Origin: Brachybacterium sp. EE-P12 | Lineage (GTDB): Bacteria; Actinomycetota; Actinomycetes; Actinomycetales; Dermabacteraceae | Reading direction: 5' to 3' | DNA: 64,000 nucleotides | Assembly (NCBI RefSeq): GCF_003711805.1 | Contig: NZ_QXCP01000006.1 | Span: forward strand, 124,001 to 188,000 | Part shown: piece after piece, positions 29,668 through 39,956 of the stretch | How positions within the stretch are numbered: the first letter of the stretch is position 1 | Layout: each line of letters starts with the position of its first letter | Notes under the pieces: model-generated | What the model was told of the DNA's origin: nothing | What the model saw: the letters and a program-made list of their open reading frames with translations, nothing else | Database searches by the model: none | Program-made: the position numbers and the translations under genes

Positions 29668-32342
29668 CACTGGTCCTCCTGCGAGATGTGGGCGGCGCCG
29701 GCGAGGGCGTGCTCCTTCGCCGCGAGCGGGGTCGGGAAGGTGGTGGCGGGATCGTCCTCGGGACGGGCCGGCCGCACCTGCTCGCGCTCGAGCACGTAGC
29801 GCAGCGTCTTGTCGTGCAGGTCCGGGGCGTTGATGAAGGAGACGAACTTCGCCCGGCGCTCCGGGTCCTGGACCGCCTCGGCCCATTCGTCGACGTAGGT
29901 GTCGGTGTGGCGCTGCATGGCCGCCTCGAGCTCCTCGCCGATGCCGAGGGAGTCCTCGACCACCACGCGCCGCAGCTCGTCGATCCCGCCCGGGTACTCC
30001 TCGACCCAGCGGGCGGTGCGCTGGAGCTTGTCCGCCTCGCGGATGTAGAGGATGAGGAAGCGGTCGATGCAGCGCTGCAGCGTCTCGTCGTCGAGGTCCT
30101 CGACGAGGAGCTTGCCGTGCGCGGGCTGGGCGCCGCCGTTCCCGCCGACGTAGAGGTTCCAGCCGCGGTGCGTGGCGATCACGCCGACGTCCTTGGCCTG
30201 CGCCTCGGCGCACTCGCGGGCGCAGCCGGAGACGCCGATCTTGATCTTGTGCGGGGAGCGCAGCCCGCGGTAGCGGCGCTCGAGGTGCACGGCCATGGAG
30301 GTCGAGTCCCCGACGCCGTAGCGGCACCAGTTCGTGCCCAGGCACGACTTCACCATCCGCAGCGACTTGCCGTAGGCGTGCCCGGACTCGAAGCCGGCCT
30401 CCACCAGGCGCTCCCAGATCTCCGGCAGCTGCTCGAGCCGGGCGCCGAACATGCCGATGCGCTGGGCGCCGTTGACCTTCACGTACAGGCCGTAGTCCTT
30501 CGCGACCTGCGCGAACACGAGCAGCTTCTCGGGGGTGACCTCGCCGGCGGGCATCGCGGGGATCACCGAGTAGGTGCCGTCCTTCTGGATGTTCGCCATG
30601 ACGTGGTCGTTGGTGTCCTGCAGCGAGCCGAGCTGGCGGCCCACGGGGTTGTGGCGCCGCCCGGTGAGCGCGCCGAGGGAGGACAGGATCGAGGCGACGG
30701 TGGGGCGGCACACGGCGCAGCCGCGGCCCGCGCCGGTGCCGTGCGCGGCGACGACCTCGGTGAAGGTCTCCTGGCCGCCCTCCTCGACGAGCTTGTACAG
30801 CTCGGCGCGGGAGTGGTCGAAGTGCTCGCACAGCGCGCGGGAGACCTCGATGCCGGCCTTGGCCAGCTCCTGGTTCAGCAGCTTCGTGAGCGTCGGGACG
30901 CAGGAGCCGCACACGGTGCCGGCGGTGGTGCACTCCTTGATCGCGCCGACGGTGTGGCAGCCCTCCTCGTTCACGGCGTGGCGGATGGTGCCCGCGGCGA
31001 TGTTGTTGCACGAGCAGACCACCGCGTCGTCGGGCAGCTCGGCGCCCGCGAGCGCGTCGCCGCCGCCCTCCGGCGCGATCACCGCCGACGGGTCGGCGCC
31101 GAGAGCCCGCCCGGTGAGGGGCCGCAGCTGGGAGTACAGGGAGATGTCGCCCACGAACACCCCGCCGAGCAGGGTGGTGGCGTCGTCGCTCATGACGAGC
31201 TTGCGGTACTGGCGGTGCACGGGGTCGACGAAGGAGACCTCGAGCGCGTCGGGGGTCATGGCGTTGACGTCGCCGAACGCGGCGGCGTCCACGCCCACGC
31301 CCTTGAGCTTCGTGCCGTCCTCGGCGCGCTGGTGGGTGCGCGTCCCGCCCAGGAAGCGGTCCACGACCACGTCGGCCATGTCGTTGCCGGGGGCGATCAG
31401 CCCTGCGCACACCCCGTCGAAGGAGGCGCACTCGCCGATCGCCCAGATGTCCGGATCGGAGGTCTGGCAGCTCTCGCCCACCACGATCCCGCCGCGCTCG
31501 CCCACGGCCAGGCCCGCCTCGCGGCCGATGCGGTCGCGGGGGCGGATGCCGGTGGAGAACACGACCACGTCGGCGGGGATCTCGCTGCCGTCGGTGAGCT
31601 CGGCGGTGCCCATCGCGCCGTCCTCGGCGGGGCGGAACGCGGTCGCGCCCACGCCGGTGCGCACCTCGATGCCCTTGTCCTCGATGAGCAGGCGCAGCAT
31701 CTCGCCGCCGCCGTCATCGAGCTGGACGGCCATGAGCCGGTCGGCGAACTCGACCACGGTCGCCTCGGCGCCCAGGCCCTGCAGGGCGGCGGCGGCCTCG
31801 AGGCCGAGCACCCCGCCGCCGACGACGACGCCGCTGACGGGCCGACCGAGCCTCTCGCCGCGCTCGGCGACCCAGGCGGCGAGCGACTCGACGTCCTCGA
31901 CGGTGCGATAGCTGAAGGAGCCGGGCAGGTCCTTGCCCTCGGCGCGCGGCGCCCAGGCCCAGGAGCCGGTGGCGAGCACCAGCCGGTCGTACTCGTGGAC
32001 GGTGCCGGAGGCGCAGGTGACGGTGTGCGCGGCGCGGTCGAGGCTCTCCGCGGCGTCGCCGGTGACCAGGGTGATGCGCGGGTCGTCCCACACCCCGGTG
32101 GCGAGGTGGAGCATCTCTGCGCGGCGGTGGCCGAACCAGTCCGAGAGGTGCACGCGGTCGTAGGGCTGCTGGGTCTCCTCGCCGATGACGGTCAGGGACC
32201 AGTCGCCGGTGGGGTCCTGCGCCTGCATCCGGGCTGCGAAGCGGTGGCCGGTCATGCCTCCGCCGATCACGACGATGCGGGTGCCGGGCGGGATCGACGT
32301 CCCGGCGGCGGGGGCGAGCGGGGAATGGCCGGTGGCGGTCAT
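29667..32342 (-). CDS. nirB: nitrite reductase (NADH) large subunit
   Basis: A 891-residue assimilatory or detoxifying nitrite reductase (nitrite to ammonium with NADH). Domains in order: FAD/NAD-binding (VVIGGGMTGHRFAARM; VVVGGGVLGLEAAAAL), a BFD-like [2Fe-2S] region (CSCNNIAAGTIRHAV, TVCGSCVPTLTKLLN), then a ferredoxin-like half and the siroheme/[4Fe-4S] site with cysteines in SCLGTNWCRYG and GVSGCARECAEAQ. It heads the nirB-nirD-cobA operon. Together with NarGHI encoded further on, it would complete nitrate to ammonium. Confidence 0.96.
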   Translation of the reverse strand: MTATGHSPLAPAAGTSIPPGTRIVVIGGGMTGHRFAARMQAQDPTGDWSLTVIGEETQQPYDRVHLSDWFGHRRAEMLHLATGVWDDPRITLVTGDAAESLDRAAHTVTCASGTVHEYDRLVLATGSWAWAPRAEGKDLPGSFSYRTVEDVESLAAWVAERGERLGRPVSGVVVGGGVLGLEAAAALQGLGAEATVVEFADRLMAVQLDDGGGEMLRLLIEDKGIEVRTGVGATAFRPAEDGAMGTAELTDGSEIPADVVVFSTGIRPRDRIGREAGLAVGERGGIVVGESCQTSDPDIWAIGECASFDGVCAGLIAPGNDMADVVVDRFLGGTRTHQRAEDGTKLKGVGVDAAAFGDVNAMTPDALEVSFVDPVHRQYRKLVMSDDATTLLGGVFVGDISLYSQLRPLTGRALGADPSAVIAPEGGGDALAGAELPDDAVVCSCNNIAAGTIRHAVNEEGCHTVGAIKECTTAGTVCGSCVPTLTKLLNQELAKAGIEVSRALCEHFDHSRAELYKLVEEGGQETFTEVVAAHGTGAGRGCAVCRPTVASILSSLGALTGRRHNPVGRQLGSLQDTNDHVMANIQKDGTYSVIPAMPAGEVTPEKLLVFAQVAKDYGLYVKVNGAQRIGMFGARLEQLPEIWERLVEAGFESGHAYGKSLRMVKSCLGTNWCRYGVGDSTSMAVHLERRYRGLRSPHKIKIGVSGCARECAEAQAKDVGVIATHRGWNLYVGGNGGAQPAHGKLLVEDLDDETLQRCIDRFLILYIREADKLQRTARWVEEYPGGIDELRRVVVEDSLGIGEELEAAMQRHTDTYVDEWAEAVQDPERRAKFVSFINAPDLHDKTLRYVLEREQVRPARPEDDPATTFPTPLAAKEHALAGAAHISQEDQ

Positions 32343-32578
32343 GGCGTCTGCTCACGGTCCTCTCTGGGGCGGCTGAACTCGCCCCTACGGTATGTGGGTC
32401 GCAGTGTTGTGCGCAGGACTTTCGTCGTGTCGATGCAGGGGTGCGCGCATGCTCGTCCCGGTCTTCGCGGCGGACGGCGGGCGGGCGCACGGCGAGGCGC
32501 CGACGACGCCGCGCCCACCTCGCGCTTCTCGCAGGGTCTCGCGATCCGGACAGGTGGCGCGGCCCACGACCGTCGGCC

Positions 32579-32584
32579 TATGGT
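32579..32584 (+). promoter_or_regulatory. -10 box (TATGGT) of the ilvBNC leader transcript
   Basis: TATGGT ends 7 bases before the leader peptide ATG at 32592, so the leader peptide would be translated from the very 5' end of the message. Confidence 0.55.
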
Positions 32585-32591
32585 GGGGCGC

Positions 32592-32630
32592 ATGCAGACG
32601 ATCCTTCTCGTAGTTCCCGAGCGCGGCTGA
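32592..32630 (+). CDS. ilvBNC leader peptide (attenuator control)
   Basis: A 12-codon ORF encoding [12 protein letters not shown]. Five consecutive codons are Ile-Leu-Leu-Val-Val, the end products and relatives of the pathway encoded downstream. It is followed after 31 bases by a hairpin with a T tract and then ilvB. This is the classic design of ribosome-mediated transcription attenuation, known for ilv operons in Corynebacterium and Streptomyces. Shortage of charged branched-chain tRNAs would stall the ribosome in this run and prevent the terminator from forming. Confidence 0.82.
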   Translation: MQTILLVVPERG

Positions 32631-32661
32631 CGCCCACTCGTCGCTTCGAGACGTCATCCGC

Positions 32662-32695
32662 GCCCCTCCCCGAGCCCCAGGCGGAGGGGCTTTTT
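32662..32695 (+). terminator. attenuator terminator of ilvBNC
   Basis: GCCCCTCC (32662-32669) pairs with GGAGGGGC (32683-32690) and is followed by TTTTT. It is the only hairpin in the window with a clear T tract. It lies between the leader peptide and ilvB, 92 bases before the ilvB start. Confidence 0.85.
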
Positions 32696-32787
32696 CGTGC
32701 CCGGCCCGCGGGACGGCGCGACGGGAGGGACGGGGAGCACACAGTTCACCGCCACCGCCCACCGTCCGAGACGACGAAGGAGTTCCG

Positions 32788-34545
32788 ATGACCGGACAGC
32801 AGATGACCGGCGCCCAGGCGCTGATCGAGTCCCTCGAGCATGCCGGGGCAGAGGTCGTCTTCGGCCTTCCCGGCGGCGCGATCCTGCCCACCTACGACCT
32901 GCTGATGGACGCCAAGAAGCTCCGTCACGTCCTGGTCCGCCACGAGCAGGGCGCGGGGCACGCCGCCTCCGGCTACGCCCACGCGACCGGCAAGGTCGGC
33001 GTGTGCCTGGCGACCTCCGGGCCCGGCGCCACGAACCTCATCACCGCGATCGCGGATGCGCAGATGGACTCGATCCCGATGGTCGCGATCACGGGGCAGG
33101 TCGGCTCCTCCTTCATCGGCACGGACGCCTTCCAGGAGGCGGACATCGTGGGCATGACGATGCCCGTGACCAAGCACAACTTCCTGGTCAAGGATGCCTC
33201 GGACATCCCGAAGGTGATCAAGCAGGCCTTCCACATCGCCTCGACGGGCCGGCCCGGCGCGGTGCTGGTGGACGTCACCAAGGACGCCCAGACGGGCATG
33301 ATGGAGTTCGTCTGGCCCGAGACCCTGGACCTTCCCGGCTACCGGCCCGAGCCCCGCCCGCACGGCAAGCAGATCCGCGAGGCGGTGCGGCTGATGCTCG
33401 AGGCGAAGCGCCCGGTGTTCCTGCTCGGCGGGGGCGTGCTGCGCGGCGACGCCACCGAGGAGGTGCGCGAGCTCGTCGACGCCTCCGGCATCCCCTTCGC
33501 CACCACGCTGATGGCGCGCGGCGTCCTGCCGGACTCCCATCCCAGCCACCTCGGCATGCCCGGCATGCACGGCACCGTCGCGGCGGTCTCCGCGCTGCAG
33601 CGCTCCGATCTGCTGATCAACATCGGCGCCCGCTTCGACGACCGGGTCACGGGAAGGCTGGACTCCTTCGCGCCCGGCGCGAAGATCATCCACGCGGACA
33701 TCGACCCCGCCGAGATCTCGAAGAACCTCGTCGCGGACGTCCCGATCGTCGGCCAGGCCGGGCAGATCGCGAAGGCTCTCACCGAGGAGCTGCGGGCGCG
33801 CCTGGCGGAGTCCGATGTGCGGGACTACCAGGCCTGGTGGTCCACCCTGGACATGCTCCGCACCAACTACCCGTTGGGATGGACGGCGACCGAGGACGGC
33901 TTCACCGCCCCGCAGAAGGTGATCTCCCGCCTCGGCGCGATCTCGGGGCCGGACTCCGTCTTCGTCGCGGGCGTGGGACAGCACCAGATGTGGTCCGCCC
34001 AGTTCATCGACTACGAGAACCCGCGCACCTGGATCAACTCCGGGGGCCTGGGCACGATGGGCTACTCCGTGCCGGCGGCGATGGGCGCCAAGGTGGGCAT
34101 GCCGGACAAGACGGTGTGGTCCATCGACGGGGACGGCTGTTTCCAGATGACCAATCAGGAGCTCGCCACCTGCGTCATCAACGACATCCCGATCAAGGTC
34201 GCGGTGATCAACAACAGCTCGCTGGGCATGGTGCGCCAGTGGCAGAACCTGTTCTACGACCAGCGCTACTCGAACACCGAGCTGAACACGGGCCACGGCT
34301 CGCGCCGCGTCCCCGACTTCGTCAAGCTCGCCGACGCCTACGGCTGCGTGGGTCTGCGCTGCGAGCGGGATGAGGACATCGACGACACCATCCGCCAGGC
34401 GATGGAGATCGACGACCGCCCCGTCGTCGTGGACTTCACCGTCAGCGCCGACGCGATGGTGTGGCCGATGGTGCCGGCCGGCGTCTCCAACGACGAGATC
34501 CAGATCGCCCAGGGCATGAGCCCCGAGTGGGAGAGGGACATCTGA
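32788..34545 (+). CDS. ilvB: acetolactate synthase large (catalytic) subunit
   Basis: ThDP enzyme that condenses pyruvate with pyruvate or 2-oxobutyrate in valine/leucine and isoleucine synthesis. Diagnostic motifs are [15 protein letters not shown], the catalytic Glu region [30 protein letters not shown], and the ThDP-binding motif [18 protein letters not shown] with [13 protein letters not shown] ribosome binding site (GAAGGAG) precedes 32788. The 585-residue length is normal. Expression is predicted to be controlled by the upstream attenuator. Confidence 0.97.
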   Translation: MTGQQMTGAQALIESLEHAGAEVVFGLPGGAILPTYDLLMDAKKLRHVLVRHEQGAGHAASGYAHATGKVGVCLATSGPGATNLITAIADAQMDSIPMVAITGQVGSSFIGTDAFQEADIVGMTMPVTKHNFLVKDASDIPKVIKQAFHIASTGRPGAVLVDVTKDAQTGMMEFVWPETLDLPGYRPEPRPHGKQIREAVRLMLEAKRPVFLLGGGVLRGDATEEVRELVDASGIPFATTLMARGVLPDSHPSHLGMPGMHGTVAAVSALQRSDLLINIGARFDDRVTGRLDSFAPGAKIIHADIDPAEISKNLVADVPIVGQAGQIAKALTEELRARLAESDVRDYQAWWSTLDMLRTNYPLGWTATEDGFTAPQKVISRLGAISGPDSVFVAGVGQHQMWSAQFIDYENPRTWINSGGLGTMGYSVPAAMGAKVGMPDKTVWSIDGDGCFQMTNQELATCVINDIPIKVAVINNSSLGMVRQWQNLFYDQRYSNTELNTGHGSRRVPDFVKLADAYGCVGLRCERDEDIDDTIRQAMEIDDRPVVVDFTVSADAMVWPMVPAGVSNDEIQIAQGMSPEWERDI

Positions 34546-34547
34546 GC

Positions 34548-35111
34548 ATGACCACGAACCAGCAGCAGGCCCCGACGGGGACCCCCGACTACGTCATGTC
34601 GCCGAACAGCCAGACCCTCTCGGTGCTGGTGGAGAACAAGCCCGGTGCGCTCACCCGCGTCACCGCCCTGTTCTCCCGGCGCGGCTACAACATCTCCTCG
34701 CTCGCGGTGGGACCCACCGAGCATCCGGAGATCTCGCGCATCACGGTCGTCGTGGACGTCGAGCAGCACCGCCTCGAGCAGATCACCAAGCAGCTGAACA
34801 AGCTCGTGAACGTGCTGAAGATCGTCCAGTTCGACCCGCGCCACACGGTCCAGCGCGAGCTGATCCTCATCAAGGTCACCGCCGACAACTCCACCCGCAC
34901 CCCGGTGCTGGAGATCGTGCAGATGTTCCGCGCGAAGGTCGTCGACGCCGCCTCGGACTCCGTGACGATCGAGGCGACCGGCACGCAGGACAAGCTCTCC
35001 GCCCTGCTCGGCATGCTCGAGGAGTTCGGGATCCGCGAGATCGTGAAGTCCGGCGAGGTCGCGATCGGCCGCGGCGGCCGCGCGATCACCGACCGCTCGC
35101 TGCTCGGCTGA
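34548..35111 (+). CDS. ilvN: acetolactate synthase small (regulatory) subunit
   Basis: A 187-residue regulatory subunit that binds valine through an N-terminal ACT domain (TLSVLVENKPGALTRVTALFSRRGYNISSLAVGPTE) and stimulates IlvB through its C-terminal half (RELILIKVTADNSTRTPVLEIVQMFRAKVVD). The start at 34548 is three bases after the ilvB stop. The 17-residue N-terminal extension before SQTLSVLVE is typical of actinobacterial homologues. Confidence 0.96.
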   Translation: MTTNQQQAPTGTPDYVMSPNSQTLSVLVENKPGALTRVTALFSRRGYNISSLAVGPTEHPEISRITVVVDVEQHRLEQITKQLNKLVNVLKIVQFDPRHTVQRELILIKVTADNSTRTPVLEIVQMFRAKVVDAASDSVTIEATGTQDKLSALLGMLEEFGIREIVKSGEVAIGRGGRAITDRSLLG

Positions 35112-35132
35112 GCAGCGAGACCACCACTCACC

Positions 35133-36260
<1,128 letters not shown>

Positions 36261-36278
36261 CCTGACCGGTACACCTGA

Positions 36279-36315
36279 CGACGGCGGGAGCACCCACGAG
36301 GTGCTCCCGCCGTCG
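36279..36315 (+). terminator. strong terminator after ilvC
   Basis: A perfect 16-base inverted repeat (CGACGGCGGGAGCACC, arms 36279-36294 and 36300-36315) with a 5-base loop, 18 bases after the stop codon. Confidence 0.88.
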
Positions 36316-36395
36316 GCATTCGTGGGGACTTGCGTCGAGCGAGGAATCACATCGCCACGGCGGAGGGCCTGTACGGGAAACAGCTGTCCGTTGCC

Positions 36396-36401
36396 TAGAA
36401 T
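36396..36401 (+). promoter_or_regulatory. -10 box (TAGAAT) for the Stealth gene, leaderless arrangement
   Basis: TAGAAT ends 6 bases before the GTG at 36408 with no ribosome binding site between, which supports that GTG as the start of a leaderless message. Confidence 0.5.
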
Positions 36402-36407
36402 TTCCCT

Positions 36408-38162
36408 GTGATTCATGTACCGACCGACAGGTTCGGCAGAGGGGGAGGAGAGGCCCGCAGCGGCCCCACCATGCAGAAGAGTCCGTTCGAGCGCATCCGT
36501 GCCAGCAAGATGATGGACCCCGTGCGAGGCACCATGTTCTGGAACGAGGCGCGTCGAGTCCGTGATGGCGTCGGTGAGATGAGGCGGCGATTCCAGAACA
36601 CGTCGGAGTCCTCTCACTCCACGAGGGATATTCCCCCGACGGCACTGGGGCCGGAGCTCGAGCTCTCCAAGGGCGTGTACCGAAGGATCGTCCCCGCGAT
36701 GCTCGACCGCGAGGTCTACAGGCGCAACATGGGCCTGCTCACCGAGGTGCTCGACGATGCTGGAATCCAGTGGTGGTGGGTGGACAGTGTTGGCCACCGC
36801 GGCCGTCGAGCCGTCGCGGTCTCCGAAGAGCAGCGCCGAGCCGCTGGGCGCGCCCTCGTCGCTACAGCGAAGCGCGTGCCCACCGGTGGTGCATGGCGAA
36901 TCACCGATGGGCTGACTCGCAGTTCGCACTACGCACTGGCTGGACGTGTCGACTGGGAGGGCGGGCTCGGCGAATCGGGCGTCTGGCGGATCGCCGAGGT
37001 GTGCGTCTTCAAGGGCCACGAGCGAACGTTGGGGCTGTCGCATGGCTGCGATCTCGAGTTCTGGTGCGCAGATGAAGAATCTGCCACCGTCACGGCACCC
37101 CGCGAGAATCGGGCGGCGAAGATCCTCGATCGCGCGGAAGCGCGTCTGGTGAGCGCTGAGCGAGACGGCCGGACTGTGCAGATTCCCGCGGTGCTCGATC
37201 AAACGATGCTCGAGGACATCACCTTCCCCATCGACGTCGTCTACACCTGGGTCGACGGTGCAGATCCACGCTGGCTCGCACGCAAGGCGGAAGCCTCGGG
37301 GGAGGGGCCGCCCGCGAGGCTTCATGCCGAGGCCACGGACCCTGCGCGATTCCGCTCGCGGGACGAGCTCCGTTACTCACTGCGCTCTCTGGACGATCAT
37401 GCTCCGTGGGTCCGGCAGATCTTCCTGGTCACCGATCAGCAGGTGCCGTCGTGGCTGAACACGGAGGATCCTCGAATCACGATCGTGGACCACCGCGAGA
37501 TCTTCCCCGATGACGGCCGGCTTCCGGTGTTCAACTCGAACGCGATCATCAGCAGGCTCCATCACATCGAGGGCCTGAGCGAGCACTTCCTGTACTTCAA
37601 CGACGACGTCATGCTGACGCGTCCCGTGCTTCCCCAGCAGTTCTTCACCGGGGCGGGACTAGCCCTCGTATCACCGTCGAACAACCGCCGCCCCTTCGTC
37701 GCTCCGTCAGTGGAGCACGAACCCCACCTGAACCTCACCGCGAACATCCGCCACCTCATGCTCGAGGCAACCGGACGTAACGTCTCTCGCGCCATCAAGC
37801 ACACACCGCACCCGCTTTTGCGAAGCGTCCTGGCCGAGCTGGAGGAGAAGTTCCCCGAGGCCTACGACCGCACCACGCGCTCCAGGTTCCGTCATCACGA
37901 CGACGTCGTCGCTGATCAGCTGCACCACTACTACGCGCAGGCGATAGGACGAGCAGTGCCCGGATCGTTGGGCTACCTCTACCTCAATGTTCTCGACGAC
38001 TCGTTCCTCCCCGTGTTCAATGGTTTCGCTGAGAAGCGCGACCGGGATGCCATGTGTGTCAATGATGCCCCGGTCTCGGGGGCAACGCCGATAGACGACG
38101 CTTTCGTGCAGGACTTCCTCGATGGAATGTACCCGGCGAGGTCCAGGTTCGAGAGAGACTAA
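36408..38162 (+). CDS. Stealth-family hexose-1-phosphate transferase (capsule/cell-wall polymer)
   Basis: A 584-residue protein of the Stealth family, which transfers sugar-1-phosphates in phosphoglycan capsules. Conserved region 1 is [13 protein letters not shown] (residues 275-287). Region 2 covers [37 protein letters not shown] (with Asp/His-rich follow-up and [10 protein letters not shown]). Regions 3 and 4 appear as [11 protein letters not shown] and later QLHHYYAQ. The GTG start at 36408 fits the leaderless promoter; ATGs at 36471 and later are alternatives. Base composition is lower in GC than the flanking ilv genes, suggesting acquisition. Confidence 0.86.
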   Translation: MIHVPTDRFGRGGGEARSGPTMQKSPFERIRASKMMDPVRGTMFWNEARRVRDGVGEMRRRFQNTSESSHSTRDIPPTALGPELELSKGVYRRIVPAMLDREVYRRNMGLLTEVLDDAGIQWWWVDSVGHRGRRAVAVSEEQRRAAGRALVATAKRVPTGGAWRITDGLTRSSHYALAGRVDWEGGLGESGVWRIAEVCVFKGHERTLGLSHGCDLEFWCADEESATVTAPRENRAAKILDRAEARLVSAERDGRTVQIPAVLDQTMLEDITFPIDVVYTWVDGADPRWLARKAEASGEGPPARLHAEATDPARFRSRDELRYSLRSLDDHAPWVRQIFLVTDQQVPSWLNTEDPRITIVDHREIFPDDGRLPVFNSNAIISRLHHIEGLSEHFLYFNDDVMLTRPVLPQQFFTGAGLALVSPSNNRRPFVAPSVEHEPHLNLTANIRHLMLEATGRNVSRAIKHTPHPLLRSVLAELEEKFPEAYDRTTRSRFRHHDDVVADQLHHYYAQAIGRAVPGSLGYLYLNVLDDSFLPVFNGFAEKRDRDAMCVNDAPVSGATPIDDAFVQDFLDGMYPARSRFERD

Positions 38163-38218
38163 TAATCCCCAGCCGAATAAGTGTCCCTGACGTCAGCCGA
38201 TTCTGGAGCCCCTACTTC

Positions 38219-38499
38219 ATGCCGTCGCCCACTTTTGCCATTGTCTCTGCGGTGTATGGAGTTGCCCGCTATCTTCCAGAATTCTTTGCATCCCTCGAGT
38301 CGCAAACATATGCGCACGAGAATTTGAAGGTGATACTTGTCGATGACGGGTCGGTGGATGGCTCGGGTGACCTGTGTGAGCGGTGGGCGGCTTCGACAAC
38401 TCTCCAGGTTGAGGTCATCCGGCAACAGAATGCTGGACAGGCTGCCGCCCGGAACGCCGGAATCGATCACCTCGGCGCGGAGGACTGGGTCACGTTCAC
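38219..38499 (+). pseudogene. 5' fragment of a family 2 glycosyltransferase, cut by the IS
   Basis: The first about 94 codons encode a GT2 (GT-A) N terminus: FAIVSAVYGVARYLPEFFASLESQTY, then KVILVDDGSVDGSGDLCERW with the nucleotide-binding DDGS, and NAGQAAARNAGIDH. The frame runs into the IS left end at 38500 and stops at 38515. The rest of the domain, including the DxD metal site, is absent. GC is strikingly low (60 of 120 bases over 38221-38340). It was probably the front of a GT2-CDP-glycerol transferase fusion gene. Confidence 0.8.
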
Positions 38500-38561
38500 G
38501 GCTCTTCGCATCTGAGGGTGTAGGTGCGGGTCGCGGGGTGGGCGCGTCGGTGCCGGGATAG

Positions 38562-38620
38562 ACGTCGAGGTCTTCCGATGATGGAAGTTCCTACGCTCGC
38601 CATCCGAAAGACCTCGACGT
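38562..38620 (+). repeat. inverted repeat spanning the transposase start codon
   Basis: ACGTCGAGGTCTTCCGATG (38562-38580) is nearly the reverse complement of 38601-38620, which ends in CGACGT and contains the GAAAG ribosome binding site and the G of the GTG start. In RNA read through from outside, this would fold and hide the start, a known way for insertion sequences to limit transposase synthesis. Confidence 0.6.
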
Positions 38621-39941
38621 GCCCAACGCTACCTTTGACGACCCCGATCTGACGACCTTCACGCGCCTGGAGGAGCTGGGCCTGGTCGCTGTGGGGCAGC
38701 GGCTCACGGCCGAGCGGGCGGTGCTCGAATGCCGGCTCGCTGAGGAGGATCCGTGGTGCCGCGCCTGCGGAGCACGAGCGACGTCGCGGGGCACGATCGC
38801 CCGGTCTCTGGCTCACGAGCCGTTCGGCCACAGGCCCACGACGCTGCTGCTGCGGATCCGTCGTTACCGGTGTGATCACTGCGGGAACCGCTGGCGAGAG
38901 GATACGTCGACCGCAGCCCCGGGGCGGGCGAAGCTCTCCCGCGGTGGGATGCGGTGGGCACTTCACGCGCTCGTGGTCGACCATCTCTCGATCACGCGGA
39001 TCGCTGCCGGGCTGGGCGTGGCCTGGCACACCGCGAACGACGCGGTTCTGACCGAGGGTCAGCGCCTGCTGATCGATGACCCGACCCGCTTCGATGGTGT
39101 TGCCGTGATCGGCGTGGACGAGAACGTATGGCGGCATACCCGGCGCGGCGACAAGTACGTCACCGTCATCATCGACCTTACCCCGGCCAGGGACGGGACC
39201 GGACCGGCACGGTTGCTGGACATGATCCCCGGCCGCTCCAAAGCGGTGTTCAAGGCCTGGCTCGACGCCCGTCCCGAGGCGTGGAAGAACCGCATCGAGG
39301 TGGTGGCGATGGATGGGTTCTCCGGTTTCAAGACCGCGACCGGCGAAGCGTTGCCGGGAGCGGTCGCGGTCATGGATCCCTTCCACGTCGTCCGCCTCGC
39401 TGGAGACGCCCTGGACGACTGCCGCCGACGGATCCAGCAGAAGCTCCACAAGCGCCGAGGCCGCAAGGACGACCCTCTCTACAAGACCCGCCGCACCCTC
39501 CACACCGGCACCCAGCTGCTGACCGAGCGTCAATGCGAGCGCCTCGGCGCCCTGTTCGAGCGCGAGAAGCACGTCGCGGTCGAGGTGACCTGGGAGATCT
39601 ACCAGGCCATGGTCGCCGCCTATCGCGAACCCGATCGGGCGAGGGCCACGGCGATGATGGAGAAGCTCATCACCGCGCTCGGCAAGAACGTTCCCGACAC
39701 TTTGCCTGAGCTGGCCAAGCTCGGCCGAACTCTGACGAAACGGAGCGCGGACGTGCTCGCGTTCTTCGCCCGGCCCGGCACCAGCAACGGCCCGACCGAG
39801 GCGATCAACGGCCGGCTCGAACACCTCCGAGGCTCCGCCCTCGGGTTCCGCAACCTCACCCACTACATCGCCCGCAGTCTCCTCGAAGCCGGAGGCTTCA
39901 GACCCCTCCTCGACCCCTCGCTACCCCCTCAAATGCGATGA
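38619..39941 (+). CDS. ISL3-family transposase
   Basis: A 440-residue DDE transposase. The N-terminal zf-ISL3 zinc finger shows CRACGARA and CDHCGNRW. A helix-turn-helix-like segment (LSITRIAAGLGVAWHTANDAV) follows. The DDE residues fit VIGVDENVW, AVMDPFHVVRLA and GPTEAINGRLEHLRGSALGFRN. The gene starts at GTG (38619) and ends three bases before the right end of the element. It appears intact, so the element may be active. Confidence 0.93.
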   Translation: MPNATFDDPDLTTFTRLEELGLVAVGQRLTAERAVLECRLAEEDPWCRACGARATSRGTIARSLAHEPFGHRPTTLLLRIRRYRCDHCGNRWREDTSTAAPGRAKLSRGGMRWALHALVVDHLSITRIAAGLGVAWHTANDAVLTEGQRLLIDDPTRFDGVAVIGVDENVWRHTRRGDKYVTVIIDLTPARDGTGPARLLDMIPGRSKAVFKAWLDARPEAWKNRIEVVAMDGFSGFKTATGEALPGAVAVMDPFHVVRLAGDALDDCRRRIQQKLHKRRGRKDDPLYKTRRTLHTGTQLLTERQCERLGALFEREKHVAVEVTWEIYQAMVAAYREPDRARATAMMEKLITALGKNVPDTLPELAKLGRTLTKRSADVLAFFARPGTSNGPTEAINGRLEHLRGSALGFRNLTHYIARSLLEAGGFRPLLDPSLPPQMR

Positions 39942-39956
39942 GCCTGTTTTGCGCGG

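Larger units (their letters stand above)
38500..39944 (+). mobile_element. complete ISL3-family insertion sequence, 1445 bp
   Basis: Terminal inverted repeats lie at 38500-38522 and 39922-39944; they match at 20 of 23 positions and begin GGCTC. The element carries one intact transposase gene on the plus strand. The 8 bases flanking each end differ (ACGTTCAC on the left, TGTTTTGC on the right), so the target duplication expected for this family is missing, pointing to a deletion or recombination beside the element. A long inverted repeat (38562-38580 with 38601-38620) covers the transposase start. Confidence 0.9.

Noticed and set aside
38492-39952. Target-site duplication of the IS
   Set aside because: The flanking octamers ACGTTCAC and TGTTTTGC share too few positions to be a duplication.
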